Source: Vibrio brasiliensis LMG 20546 (GTDB lineage Bacteria; Pseudomonadota; Gammaproteobacteria; Enterobacterales; Vibrionaceae). From it: 64,000 nucleotides of DNA. The stretch lies in contig NZ_AEVS01000071.1 of assembly GCF_000189255.1 (NCBI RefSeq), positions 1 through 64,000 on the forward strand, given 5' to 3'. The position numbers were made by a program, and so were the translations under genes. Shown one piece after another: positions 18,211 through 27,081 of the stretch (its first letter is position 1; the number at the start of each line of letters is the position of its first letter). The notes under the pieces were generated by a model that had not been told where the DNA came from, searched no databases, and saw nothing but the letters and a program-made list of their open reading frames with translations.

Positions 18211-18226
18211 TTTACGTTTACGTCAA
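18211..18226. promoter_or_regulatory. LiuR-like operator between etfB and ETF-QO
   Basis: TTTACGTTTACGTCAA is a near-palindrome with ACGT-NN-ACGT at its centre. It matches what I recall of the site for LiuR, the MerR-family repressor of branched-chain amino acid degradation genes in gammaproteobacteria. It lies 44 bases before etfB and 52 bases before the ETF-QO start, placed to control both. Assignment is from pattern memory only. Confidence 0.65.
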
Positions 18227-18277
18227 CTGTAACTATATTTAATCCATGGCATTCATTTGTGATGAAGGTTGAGCAAG

Positions 18278-19936
18278 ATGGAAAGAGAAAGCATGGACTT
18301 TGATGTTGTCGTGGTAGGCGCTGGGCCAGCCGGTCTTTCCGCTGCCTGTAAACTTGCTCAGCTAGCACAGCAACACCAGCAAACTATCTCGATTTGTGTG
18401 GTTGAAAAAGGCGCCGAAGTTGGGGCGCATATTCTTTCTGGTGCAGTTTTTGAACCCCGTGCTCTTGATGAGCTTTTTCCTCAATGGCAGCAACAAGGTG
18501 CACCAGTCACCACTCAAGTTAGTCATGACGAGTTTGTCTACTTAACTACCGAGACCAATCATATTAAAGTGCCGCAACTGTTTACGCCGATCTCATTGCG
18601 TAATGATGGCAATAACTATGTGATTAGTTTGAGCAAACTGTGTCGTTGGCTGGCCGCGCAAGCCGAGGAGCTAGGGGTAGAGGTCTTTCCCGGTTTTCCG
18701 GCTAAAGAGGTTTGTTACGACCAAAACGGTAACGTCACCGGAATAATCACTGCGGATATGGGGCTTGATAAGCACTCTCAACCTAAAAGTACCTTTCAGG
18801 CCGGGATTCAGCTTAATGCCAAGCAGACTATTTTTGCCGAAGGTGCCAGAGGCAGCTTAGGCAAAGGACTAATCAATCACTTTAAGTTGGATAAAGACAG
18901 CCAGCCACAGCACTATGCGCTGGGCATCAAAGAGGTTTGGCGCTTGCCTGAGCATGACTCGCGCTTTCAGTCAGGTCTGGTCATTCACTCTACGGGCTGG
19001 CCGCTGAGTGAGTCGGATTCAAGCGGCGGCGGGTTTCTTTACCATCTCGAAGAGAACCTGGTCGCCGTCGGTCTGATTACCGATCTCAACTACTCCAACC
19101 CCTATCTGAGTCCGTTTGATGAGTTTCAGCGCCTCAAGCACCACCCACAATTTGCTCAACACCTTCAGGGTGCTGAGCGCATTGCCTACGGCGCCAGAGC
19201 AATTGCCAAAGGCGGCTTACTTTCCTTACCTAAGCAGCAGTTCCCCGGAGGTTTGTTAGTGGGTTGTGAAGCGGGTACCCTTAACTCAGCCAAGATAAAA
19301 GGCTGCCATACTGCGATGAAATCAGGCTTACTCGCGGCAGAAGCGGTTTTCCAGGCCATAGCAGACGAGCAACAAGAGGCGGACTACGCAGGGTTGTTTG
19401 TCAATTCATGGCTGTATGATGAGTTAAATCTCTACCGCAATTTCCCCGGTGCCATTCATCAATACGGCACCCTACTTGGCGGCGCTGTTACCCTGTTCGA
19501 GCAAAATGTCTGGCATAGACTCACTGGTGGTAAATCGAGTTGGGATATAACCGACACTCAGGCAGACTATGTCGCTTTGTATGAACGCTCTCGATGCAAA
19601 CCTATTAAGTACCAAAAGCCCGATGGAAAGTTGAGTTTCGACAAGCCATCGTCGGTCTATCTCTCCTCTACTTTCCATGAAGAAGATCAACCGTGTCACC
19701 TGTTGGTATCGGATAATCGTATTCCTGTCACCCACCATATGACGCTATTTGACGAGCCAAGCCAGCGCTACTGTCCGGCCGGAGTCTATGAAGTGATCGA
19801 AGTCGAGGGTCAACGCAAGTTGCAAATCAATGCGGCTAACTGCCTACATTGTAAAACTTGCGACATCAAGGACCCATCACAGAACATCACTTGGGTACCA
19901 CCCGAATCTGGTGGCCCCAACTATTCTGAAATGTAA
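18278..19936 (+). CDS. electron transfer flavoprotein-ubiquinone oxidoreductase
   Basis: This membrane-associated flavoprotein of about 552 residues moves electrons from reduced ETF to ubiquinone. It has an N-terminal FAD-binding motif (DVVVVGAGPAGLSAACKLAQ, about residues 8-27). The GAHILSGAVFEPRALDELFP region is typical of the family. The C-terminal 4Fe-4S cluster ligands lie in CPAGVYE and CLHCKTCDIKDPSQNITW (last 60 residues). The ATG at 18278 follows GAAGG by nine bases. An upstream TTG (18269) and a later ATG (18293) are alternatives. It works with etfBA across the divergent promoter, linking acyl-CoA oxidation to the respiratory chain. Confidence 0.95.
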   Translation: MERESMDFDVVVVGAGPAGLSAACKLAQLAQQHQQTISICVVEKGAEVGAHILSGAVFEPRALDELFPQWQQQGAPVTTQVSHDEFVYLTTETNHIKVPQLFTPISLRNDGNNYVISLSKLCRWLAAQAEELGVEVFPGFPAKEVCYDQNGNVTGIITADMGLDKHSQPKSTFQAGIQLNAKQTIFAEGARGSLGKGLINHFKLDKDSQPQHYALGIKEVWRLPEHDSRFQSGLVIHSTGWPLSESDSSGGGFLYHLEENLVAVGLITDLNYSNPYLSPFDEFQRLKHHPQFAQHLQGAERIAYGARAIAKGGLLSLPKQQFPGGLLVGCEAGTLNSAKIKGCHTAMKSGLLAAEAVFQAIADEQQEADYAGLFVNSWLYDELNLYRNFPGAIHQYGTLLGGAVTLFEQNVWHRLTGGKSSWDITDTQADYVALYERSRCKPIKYQKPDGKLSFDKPSSVYLSSTFHEEDQPCHLLVSDNRIPVTHHMTLFDEPSQRYCPAGVYEVIEVEGQRKLQINAANCLHCKTCDIKDPSQNITWVPPESGGPNYSEM

Positions 19937-19948
19937 CCTATGACGATG

Positions 19949-22513
19949 TTAAGTGAGTTCGAAGTCAGCGGATACTTTGTCGTGGAAAATAGCAATTCGC
20001 TTGAGCACATTAGTCAGATTCTGTAGCTCTAACGGTGTAAGATCACCCACTGCCAGAACGTCATTGACCTGTCGCAGGTCACTGTATTCGACAATCTGAT
20101 TGATGAAACGCAGGTGCCAGATATGGTCGAAGATATATACCATCTCTCGATAAGTCTTATCTTCGATCTCCTGCTGAGCGACTAACGCTTGTAGACGCGC
20201 CAATGTATTACTTTCACGGATATCATGTTTCAAAGCATAGAGACGACAGAATATCTCCATTGGTCTCAGACACTCTTTAAGGTTAATCGATGCCCGACCC
20301 AATTGTCTGTCAGGGTCGCTGTCATCCACGTTGGGCATTGGCACAGTATGAGCGAGACAATTTTGCGCATAGATGGTCATAAACTCAGGATGAGAGGTCA
20401 GCACCTGCTGGATATGGGTCTGAATATCATCCACTAACGATGAATCGCCATAAGTTGCGCGTATGTCGAAAAATACATTCAATTCAAGAATGGTATCCGG
20501 AGAGGCCTGTTCTATCCATTGGGAGAAGTTGTCCTGCCACTCTTTTTTACTCAGACACCATTGGTGGTTAGACGCCATAATCAGACCATCACAATAACTG
20601 TATCCCGCCTGATTAAGCATCGCACATACTCTCTCACCAAGATGAAGGAAGTAACGACGAATTGCTTTTAAATCCTGATCATCCGGTGTTTCAAAGACAA
20701 TCGCATTATCCTGATCAGAAAATAGCGTCATGTCGTGGCGCGCATTACTGCCAAAAGATAGAAACGAGAACGGCACCGGAGGCTCACCAATCTCTTTAAT
20801 GGTCAATTCAATAAATCGACAAATCGCCGCATCATAGGTGCAGCCAATTAAACTACGCAGGTGATCGGAGCGCGTTCCCGCGGCAATCATCTCTCGAATC
20901 AGGTCAGTCAATCGATTTAACGACTCAACCACATGACTGTGGCTGTCGCTGCCTTCAATATCAGTAATGATACTAGCGCTGGTTTTACGATAATCGGAGC
21001 TCGGGTAGACGGCGCCAAAGCTCGCACCGTAGACCTTACGCACAATCGGACGAAACGAAATAACATGACCAAGTTTTTCTGAAAGGAATATGCGCGACGT
21101 ACTTAAAATAATATCTATGCTTCGGCCACTCTTGGTGACAATTTGCGCTTCAAATTCTGCCGGTTCACTCTGGTGGCGGAACAGCTGCATCAGATGTTCG
21201 AGGACCTTCGAGTTTTGAGGATGCTGAGAAAACAGATCTTGCCAGATAGTCTGTGACTTCAGCTCAGTGTCAGTGTAACCAAGCAACTGATGCAGACGTG
21301 TATTGGAGAAGATGATCTTACCGTCCGCTTCAAGTATATAGCCCTCATTGGACGATTCGACCAACGCCTTGTAACGGTTTTTCGCTTCATGCAGCGCGAT
21401 TTCGGCGCGTTTTTTCTTTCTCTCAATCGCTTTTGACTGGCTGATCACCCATAGCATGATCGCCACCAAACCTAAGGTAATCGCAACAAATACCCGAAAC
21501 AGAGTGCTTTCCAGTTTGTCCAGTTCTTGTTTTACGTCATCAAAATAGACGCCAGTACCAATGATCCATTGCCACTCTTCTACACCCTCTACATAAGTCA
21601 TCTTAGGTGCAGTGATTGACGGGTCATCCTTCCATTGCCATTGATACTCCAGGTAGCCCTGCTGAGAGGCCTTAACCAATTTGACGATTTCAACAAAGAT
21701 CGGAAATCCGGTACTGTTTTCACTTTCGAAGTAATTGGTCAGATCCTGATTAGTTAAATCACTACGGTAAGGGTGCATCACCATATTTGGGTGCATATCG
21801 GTGATAAAGAAGTAATCTTTGTTTTCTGGGCCATATCGCATGGCTCGAATTTCGGTCGCCGCTTTCAACTGTGCCTGCTCTAAACTGAGCACACCACGCT
21901 GCTCTAATGCAACATAGCTATCCACCACACTCACTGCCGTTGAAGTGAGCTCCTTCAACATCTGTCGCTTCTGATTCAGCATCGACTGTTCCACCAGCGG
22001 CACAATCAGATAAATAATGGCGGTAATAAACAGCACAATCGCCGCCACAGTTGGCAGTACAATACGCAGACTGAAATTACTTAACCAAGATTGGCTTTCA
22101 CTCTGCTGGGTACTTAAACCAACGAAATAATCTGCCAGTTCATTTTCATCCAGTACTTCAGCCAGATCCTGATCGTGGCTGGTGTCGTGGTATTTGGCCG
22201 TAAATGAGTCATTTTCGAAATCAGCCCGGGTTGGCAGGTAGCCATGATAATCATCGCGAATGTGGGTTTCTAAAACGTTCTTGATCTGTTGAAGGGTATA
22301 TCTGTCGCCAAACTCGTTTATCGCTTCAGCGAACGCCTCTTTGCAATGGCGAAAACGACGATGGGAATAGGGATCGAAATCGACTCCGTTCGCCATAGTG
22401 TCGCAATGCTCTTCACCGTTGTAATCAAAGAATCCATCTATCCAGCGATGAATGTCTTCTGCGCGGACACCATGAAGCTGTTCGGTGCGGTCAGCATGTT
22501 CAGATATTTTCAT
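19949..22513 (-). CDS. Cache-PAS-DUF294 nucleotidyltransferase-like sensor protein
   Basis: This 854-residue protein has an unusual order of parts. A soluble N-terminal region of about 140 residues contains RHCKEAFAEAINEFGDRY and HIRDDYHGYLPTRADF. A membrane helix follows (about 147-172), then a periplasmic Cache-type sensor (NKDYFFITDMHPNMVMHPY, about 215-235) and a second helix (about 335-357). A PAS domain comes next (about 380-490). The C-terminal DUF294 nucleotidyltransferase-like region starts near 540, with GSNARHD and SDQDNAI around residue 586 and its C-terminal partner domain up to 850. DUF294 is usually attached to cNMP/CBS domains, as in the gene at 33629. Here an external ligand sensor replaces them. 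The biochemical output is unknown. The gene ends 12 bases from the convergent ETF-QO stop. Confidence 0.82.
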   Translation of the reverse strand: MKISEHADRTEQLHGVRAEDIHRWIDGFFDYNGEEHCDTMANGVDFDPYSHRRFRHCKEAFAEAINEFGDRYTLQQIKNVLETHIRDDYHGYLPTRADFENDSFTAKYHDTSHDQDLAEVLDENELADYFVGLSTQQSESQSWLSNFSLRIVLPTVAAIVLFITAIIYLIVPLVEQSMLNQKRQMLKELTSTAVSVVDSYVALEQRGVLSLEQAQLKAATEIRAMRYGPENKDYFFITDMHPNMVMHPYRSDLTNQDLTNYFESENSTGFPIFVEIVKLVKASQQGYLEYQWQWKDDPSITAPKMTYVEGVEEWQWIIGTGVYFDDVKQELDKLESTLFRVFVAITLGLVAIMLWVISQSKAIERKKKRAEIALHEAKNRYKALVESSNEGYILEADGKIIFSNTRLHQLLGYTDTELKSQTIWQDLFSQHPQNSKVLEHLMQLFRHQSEPAEFEAQIVTKSGRSIDIILSTSRIFLSEKLGHVISFRPIVRKVYGASFGAVYPSSDYRKTSASIITDIEGSDSHSHVVESLNRLTDLIREMIAAGTRSDHLRSLIGCTYDAAICRFIELTIKEIGEPPVPFSFLSFGSNARHDMTLFSDQDNAIVFETPDDQDLKAIRRYFLHLGERVCAMLNQAGYSYCDGLIMASNHQWCLSKKEWQDNFSQWIEQASPDTILELNVFFDIRATYGDSSLVDDIQTHIQQVLTSHPEFMTIYAQNCLAHTVPMPNVDDSDPDRQLGRASINLKECLRPMEIFCRLYALKHDIRESNTLARLQALVAQQEIEDKTYREMVYIFDHIWHLRFINQIVEYSDLRQVNDVLAVGDLTPLELQNLTNVLKRIAIFHDKVSADFELT

Positions 22514-22878
22514 TTAGTTTTAGTGAACCTAATATCATAGTAAATATGTGAATTAAAAGTGTGCTCTAGGTAGCATTTTTACCAACTTCCAATATTCCAC
22601 CTTATAGCTTTGCCTGCTTAATTAACCCAAATCAATATTTAGCCAATACCCCTTTCTTAGTATGGCGCCATGTTTGATTGAATTTTTGACAAGTTAACTG
22701 ACCAGTTAGTTTGTTTTCATTATCGAAGTAAACCCGTGTTTCCCTCTTTATTGCATCAATAAAGGTGCCTGGTAGCGTCTGGGATGTCGTCTCGTACTGG
22801 TCGAAGGTCAGTATACCAAGCGAAAGCGGAGCCCTAATTGACATGGTTCAACTTCGGAACATAACAAAGGAAGACTCA
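22514..22878. other. 365-base divergent region
   Basis: This gap separates the minus-strand Cache-PAS-DUF294 gene and the plus-strand DUF3360 gene. I see no convincing gene. A 70-codon minus-strand frame at 22632-22844 has no ribosome site or family resemblance. The stretch is expected to hold both promoters, and shared control of the two neighbours is possible. Confidence 0.4.
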
Positions 22879-24339
22879 ATGTCTAACACAAATAAAACCT
22901 TTTACAGGGATATGCGCAAAAAAGCGCAGGAATTTGAGAGCCGAGAAGAATTTCTTAACCATGATCTCACCATCATGAACTTTCGTCGCTGGGGTATTCA
23001 CTTACCTTCACGCGACTACAGTATTGAAATCGAAGACTGGGTACCTGCATTAGCAGCCACCATTGGTAAGGTGGTTATGGTAACCGCTATGGTTGCCGCT
23101 TTTGCTGCTCAGTTTGGTTTATCTCCTGAATTCGTCGCAGAGAACGTTCGTTATGAACTGCTTATCGCGGGTGCCCTGTTCGTTATCCTGTTTTCCGCGA
23201 TTCTAAACCCTAACGCTAACCTGGCCGGTACTCACGGCCCGATGATACCGTTGATCCCATTGATTGCCGCTGCCGGAGGACACCCTCTCGCACTCGGTTT
23301 GATGGTGTGTGCATTTGGTCTGATCCTCGCCTTTACCAAAGGGGGCTCTAAACTGATGACCCTGACCGGTGTCGGCGTGCGGGGCGGATTGCTTATCTAT
23401 CTGGGTGCCGTAGGGTTGATCGGTCAGATTAATAAGACTGAAGCTTGGGCAGCAAGCACGGATCAGGGTTACATCTCATTTGCGGTGATCGGCGTAACGG
23501 TAATGGTTTATGCTTACCTGGCTAAAATCAACAAACGTTGGTTAGCCATTCCATTATGTTCTGCGTTAGCGGGTATTGTTGCTTACATAATGGGAGCTGA
23601 ATTTGCCTTCACTACCGAACCTGGTTTACCTCATTTCAGCCCGTTCTACTGGTGGGGTGAAGATACAGGTTGGCAACTTGGCTGGCCTAACCTAGAGCAC
23701 TTTATCGCGGTTACTCCGTTTGCTCTGCTCGCCGTTGCTATGTGGTCTCCGGACTACCTGGGCCACCGCGTATTCCAAGAGCTGAACTATCCGAAAGAAG
23801 CGAAAGGCGTACTGATGGATGTTGATGACACTATGGTTGGTGCGTCTGTTCGTCAGGGTGTAGGTGCACTACTTGGTGGTGGTAACCTGGCCTCTTCTTG
23901 GGGTACATATATGATTCCGGCCGCGATTGCTAAGCGCCCTATTCCAGGTGGCGCACTGCTAACTGGCTTAATGTGTATCGCTGCCTCTGTGATCGGTTAC
24001 CCAATGGATCTTGCTATGTGGGAACCTGTTCTACGCGTTGCTCTGATCGTCGGTGTGTTCCTGCCACTGCTAGAAGCTGGTATGCAGATGATTCATAAGC
24101 ACAAAGACTCACTGAGTGCTGGTATCTGTATCTTTGCTTGTGCATTCGTTAACCCTGTTTTTGGCTGGGCGACGACTATGCTACTCGATAACATGGGTCT
24201 TATTGGCGACCATGAGCGTGCTAAAGAACTATCGAATAAAGATAAGTATCTCATCCCGGGTGCTGCCTTTATTGTTTGTGTCGGTTCACTGGCTGTTGTT
24301 GGTCAATTGCCGGGCATTCCTGCGCTAATCGGTCAATAA
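22879..24339 (+). CDS. DUF3360 family membrane transporter-like protein
   Basis: This polytopic membrane protein of about 486 residues has at least ten hydrophobic segments. A conserved cytoplasmic N-terminus (YRDMRKKAQEFESREEFLNH) precedes them. It matches my knowledge of DUF3360, an uncharacterised family abundant in Vibrio. Motifs such as NPNANLAGTHGPMIPLIPLI and GGGNLASSWGTYMIPAAIAK recall the NCS2/SulP type of inverted-repeat anion or nucleobase transporters. Transport is therefore inferred, with substrate unknown. The start at 22879 follows AAAGGA. The frame is open 38 codons further upstream, without family character. A terminator follows, then the gene for a periplasmic protein. Confidence 0.82.
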   Translation: MSNTNKTFYRDMRKKAQEFESREEFLNHDLTIMNFRRWGIHLPSRDYSIEIEDWVPALAATIGKVVMVTAMVAAFAAQFGLSPEFVAENVRYELLIAGALFVILFSAILNPNANLAGTHGPMIPLIPLIAAAGGHPLALGLMVCAFGLILAFTKGGSKLMTLTGVGVRGGLLIYLGAVGLIGQINKTEAWAASTDQGYISFAVIGVTVMVYAYLAKINKRWLAIPLCSALAGIVAYIMGAEFAFTTEPGLPHFSPFYWWGEDTGWQLGWPNLEHFIAVTPFALLAVAMWSPDYLGHRVFQELNYPKEAKGVLMDVDDTMVGASVRQGVGALLGGGNLASSWGTYMIPAAIAKRPIPGGALLTGLMCIAASVIGYPMDLAMWEPVLRVALIVGVFLPLLEAGMQMIHKHKDSLSAGICIFACAFVNPVFGWATTMLLDNMGLIGDHERAKELSNKDKYLIPGAAFIVCVGSLAVVGQLPGIPALIGQ

Positions 24340-24351
24340 TTTTTTAATAGG

Positions 24352-24384
24352 AAGGCATAGATGAATTCTCGTCTATGCCTTTTC
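24352..24384 (+). terminator. rho-independent terminator of the DUF3360 gene
   Basis: The stem AAGGCATAGA(T/C) pairs with GTCTATGCCTT around an ATGAATTC-type loop and is followed by TTTC, 12 bases after the stop codon. Confidence 0.75.
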
Positions 24385-24716
24385 AATTTCCCCATCAATA
24401 CTGAACTCTACACATAGCGTTCCCTTTACACTTACCGCCAACGATAGCCGGTCGTTATCGTTAACAACACATTTCAGACAGTCCATCCGCCCTCCATTAC
24501 GCCTTGGGTTTTCTATCCATAAATATGCTTAATTAACAGTGTATTAGCACTGAAAATATATTGACCACTATCAAGTTCAACAACGATTATCCAATTCAAA
24601 TTGTTGAAGCTGGCACAAACTCACAGCTTAGAAATCAAGCGGCTGGTTAAGCTTGATTTACCTACTTCGTTTGCTAATTCTTGGCCCAGACCGAAAACAC
24701 AACGGAAAATCCAATA
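24385..24716 (+). other. 332-base gap upstream of the periplasmic protein gene
   Basis: This lies between the DUF3360 terminator and the next start. No gene was seen. It should hold the promoter of the periplasmic protein gene. No operator that I recognise. Confidence 0.4.
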
Positions 24717-25439
24717 ATGAAAAAAGTTCTACTCCCTACTTTGATTGCTGCCCTTTTCACTTCCCCTGCTTTTGCATTGAGTGACGCCGAGTTACAAAAC
24801 GCAATGGCTAAAAAACTGGAAGTGCAGTTAGAGAATAAAGAAGCCGCTGAATACACCGCGGAGTTCATTATGAATAACCTGCTGACCTGGAAAGGTGAAG
24901 AGCTGCCTCTCGATCAGGCCGACAGTATTCTGGCCTACGCATTTGGTAACCGCCTACTGGAAAATGGTAACCAGATCCCAGGGCCAATGAATGAAGCATT
25001 AGCAGATACTGTGGTCGAGATTTATCAACAGACCGGTAAACCTGTCTACGCACAATGGGAAATCGCTCAATCTATTGGCGATCGCATTCCAACCAAAGAT
25101 CTTCACTCGATTAACCCAATTATTGCTAAGGATGGCTCTCTGACTTACCTCAGCACTATAGATGTTGCGGAAACTGCGGTCGAATTATCCGGCGGCAACT
25201 TAGGTAAAACGGTTGTAGTTGGCTTTTATGAACACAGCCTGCGTACCATCAATACCTCGAAAGACTTTGGCATTGATGCCTACGCACCTGCCGGTATCGA
25301 ACTTCCTCATGACTATGATGCTCAATCAGGTCAGGCATGGACTCGCGATGTTAAGACATTCATCATGCACGAAGTAAGAAACCGTGGTACTAACGAGCGA
25401 ACGCGCTTAATCGATGAAGCGTTGAGAGAACAAAAATAA
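24717..25439 (+). CDS. hypothetical exported protein
   Basis: This 240-residue protein has a clear signal peptide (MKKVLLPTLIAALFTSPAFA, cleavage near residue 20), so it is predicted to be periplasmic or secreted. The mature part has no cysteine-rich, repeat or catalytic pattern I recognise. It has the acidic helical start LSDAELQNAMAKKLEVQLEN and a C-terminal TFIMHEVRNRGTNERTRLID. I chose the ATG at 24717 because it begins the signal peptide. The frame is open twelve codons further up. It sits between the DUF3360 transporter and an OFA transporter, and may act with one of them, but it has its own promoter region and terminator. Confidence 0.7.
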   Translation: MKKVLLPTLIAALFTSPAFALSDAELQNAMAKKLEVQLENKEAAEYTAEFIMNNLLTWKGEELPLDQADSILAYAFGNRLLENGNQIPGPMNEALADTVVEIYQQTGKPVYAQWEIAQSIGDRIPTKDLHSINPIIAKDGSLTYLSTIDVAETAVELSGGNLGKTVVVGFYEHSLRTINTSKDFGIDAYAPAGIELPHDYDAQSGQAWTRDVKTFIMHEVRNRGTNERTRLIDEALREQK

Positions 25440-25469
25440 TCGAGTGTTTAAAAACTGACTTAAATCCTT

Positions 25470-25496
25470 GGGGAGCGCTGGTCGCTCCCCTTTTTT
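25470..25496 (+). terminator. rho-independent terminator
   Basis: A perfect stem GGGGAGCG / CGCTCCCC with a five-base loop is followed by six T, 30 bases after the exported-protein stop codon. Confidence 0.92.
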
Positions 25497-25785
25497 CTCA
25501 TCCTATAGATGGGAATGAATCGGCAATTAATTCATCACCAACATCCATATCAACGGGTCTTTCCCCAACCTCTTGCCTATCTTGCGCTCAATCATTTACA
25601 CCTAGTTAGAAACAAATTTTCAACGTATTTGAAAAATAATCAAATTAAGTTGAAAAAGAGATTCCAATCACATTTTATTCAGTTATAATTCGCGCCCATT
25701 GCGCTTTATGTTGATAAACGCAAACTTAATTTGAAAAAATAGTCTGTTAACCGATCCTCTTTTTTGAGGACAACTGAGAAGAAAA

Positions 25786-27018
25786 ATGAGCAAGATTGAT
25801 AAAGCTATGCGCATCCTGCTAGCAGGATTCTGTATCAACCTTTGTCTTGGCATCCTGTATGCTTGGAGTGTATTCAACAAAGCACTAGTGACTGAATCTG
25901 GTTGGAGCGCAGCTGAAGCTTCAGCACCTTACGCGACAGCGACCATCACTTTCTCTATCTGTCTTCTGGTTGCAGGTATTCTTCAAGACCGTATGGGTCC
26001 ACGCCTTATCCTTATCCTTGGTACAGTTCTGACTGGCCTGGGTATGATCGCGTCTGGCTTCGTTGATTCACCGCTAATGCTAAACATCACCTTTGGTGTG
26101 ATTACTGGTGCAGGTATCGGCTTTGGTTACGCATGTCTTTCTCCTTCAGCAATGAAGTGGTTCCACTCATCTAAGAAAGGTATGGTTAACGGCATCATCG
26201 CAGCTGGCTTTGGTCTGGCAGCTATTTATCTTGCTCCTGTAACTTCAGCGCTGATTGACAGCATGGGCATCCAAACCAGCTTCATGGTTCTTGGTGTTGG
26301 TATTCTTGCTATCGCGGTACCGCTAGCAGCAACAATCAACAACCCACCAGCTGACTACACTCCAGCTGAACCAAAAGTAAAAGAAGGCCAAGCGCCTAAA
26401 GCAGTGAAAAAGTCTGATGATCTGACTTGGAAAGCGATGCTGAAAACGCCTCAGTTCTACTCTCTTTGGATCATGTACGCTTTCGCAGCTTCTGTTGGCC
26501 TAATGATCATTGGTAACATTACTACTATCGCAAGTGTTCAGGCTAACCTGCCAAACGCAGTTTACCTGGCTTCTATCCTGGCGGTATTTAACTCAGGCGG
26601 TCGTGTTGCTGCAGGTATGCTTGCTGATAAAATTGGTGGTGTTCGCACTCTGCTTCTTGCGTTTGTATTGCAAGGCATCAACATGGTTCTGTTTGCTACA
26701 TTCAAAACAGAGTTCACGCTAATCATTGGTACAGCGATCGCTGCGGTAGGTTACGGCACACTTCTAGCTGTATTCCCTACTCTGACTGCAGAATTCTACG
26801 GCCTGAAAAACTACGGTACTAACTACGGTGTTCTTTACACAGCATGGGGTATCGGCGGCGCAATTGGTGCAGCAGTAGTTGGTTTCTCTATGACTAACGG
26901 TGAAGGCTATACTCTGGCTTACACTATCTCAGCAGTAATGATGGCGGTATGTATCGTACTTTCATTCATCACTAAGCCACTGTCTGAAGCAAAGATTGCT
27001 CAACTAAAACACGCTTAA
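25786..27018 (+). CDS. OFA-family MFS transporter (oxalate/formate antiporter-like)
   Basis: This 410-residue major facilitator protein has twelve expected membrane segments. The N-terminus (residues 9-35, LAGFCINLCLGILYAWSVF) and the loop ILQDRMGPRLILILG are typical of the oxalate:formate antiporter group, as is the GAGIGFGYACLSPSAMKWF motif near residue 109. Such carriers move small carboxylates such as oxalate, formate, lactate or pyruvate. I cannot name the substrate. It is transcribed alone, with a GAGAAG ribosome site and a strong terminator at 27036. The codons look optimised, as for the symporter at 11139, suggesting high expression. Confidence 0.88.
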   Translation: MSKIDKAMRILLAGFCINLCLGILYAWSVFNKALVTESGWSAAEASAPYATATITFSICLLVAGILQDRMGPRLILILGTVLTGLGMIASGFVDSPLMLNITFGVITGAGIGFGYACLSPSAMKWFHSSKKGMVNGIIAAGFGLAAIYLAPVTSALIDSMGIQTSFMVLGVGILAIAVPLAATINNPPADYTPAEPKVKEGQAPKAVKKSDDLTWKAMLKTPQFYSLWIMYAFAASVGLMIIGNITTIASVQANLPNAVYLASILAVFNSGGRVAAGMLADKIGGVRTLLLAFVLQGINMVLFATFKTEFTLIIGTAIAAVGYGTLLAVFPTLTAEFYGLKNYGTNYGVLYTAWGIGGAIGAAVVGFSMTNGEGYTLAYTISAVMMAVCIVLSFITKPLSEAKIAQLKHA

Positions 27019-27035
27019 TAGATTGAATTGCTGAT

Positions 27036-27068
27036 AAAAAGGCTTAACCTTAGGGTTAAGCCTTTTTT
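27036..27068 (+). terminator. rho-independent terminator of the OFA transporter gene
   Basis: AAAAAGGCTTAACC pairs with GGTTAAGCCTTTTTT across a three-base loop, 17 bases after the stop codon. It also lies 14 bases before the VRR-NUC gene start, so the two genes are separate units. Confidence 0.92.
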
Positions 27069-27081
27069 GTATTGATTCGTC

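Noticed and set aside
22632-22844. 70-codon minus-strand frame in the divergent region
   Set aside because: No ribosome site and no resemblance to known proteins. It overlaps the presumed promoter of the DUF3360 gene.
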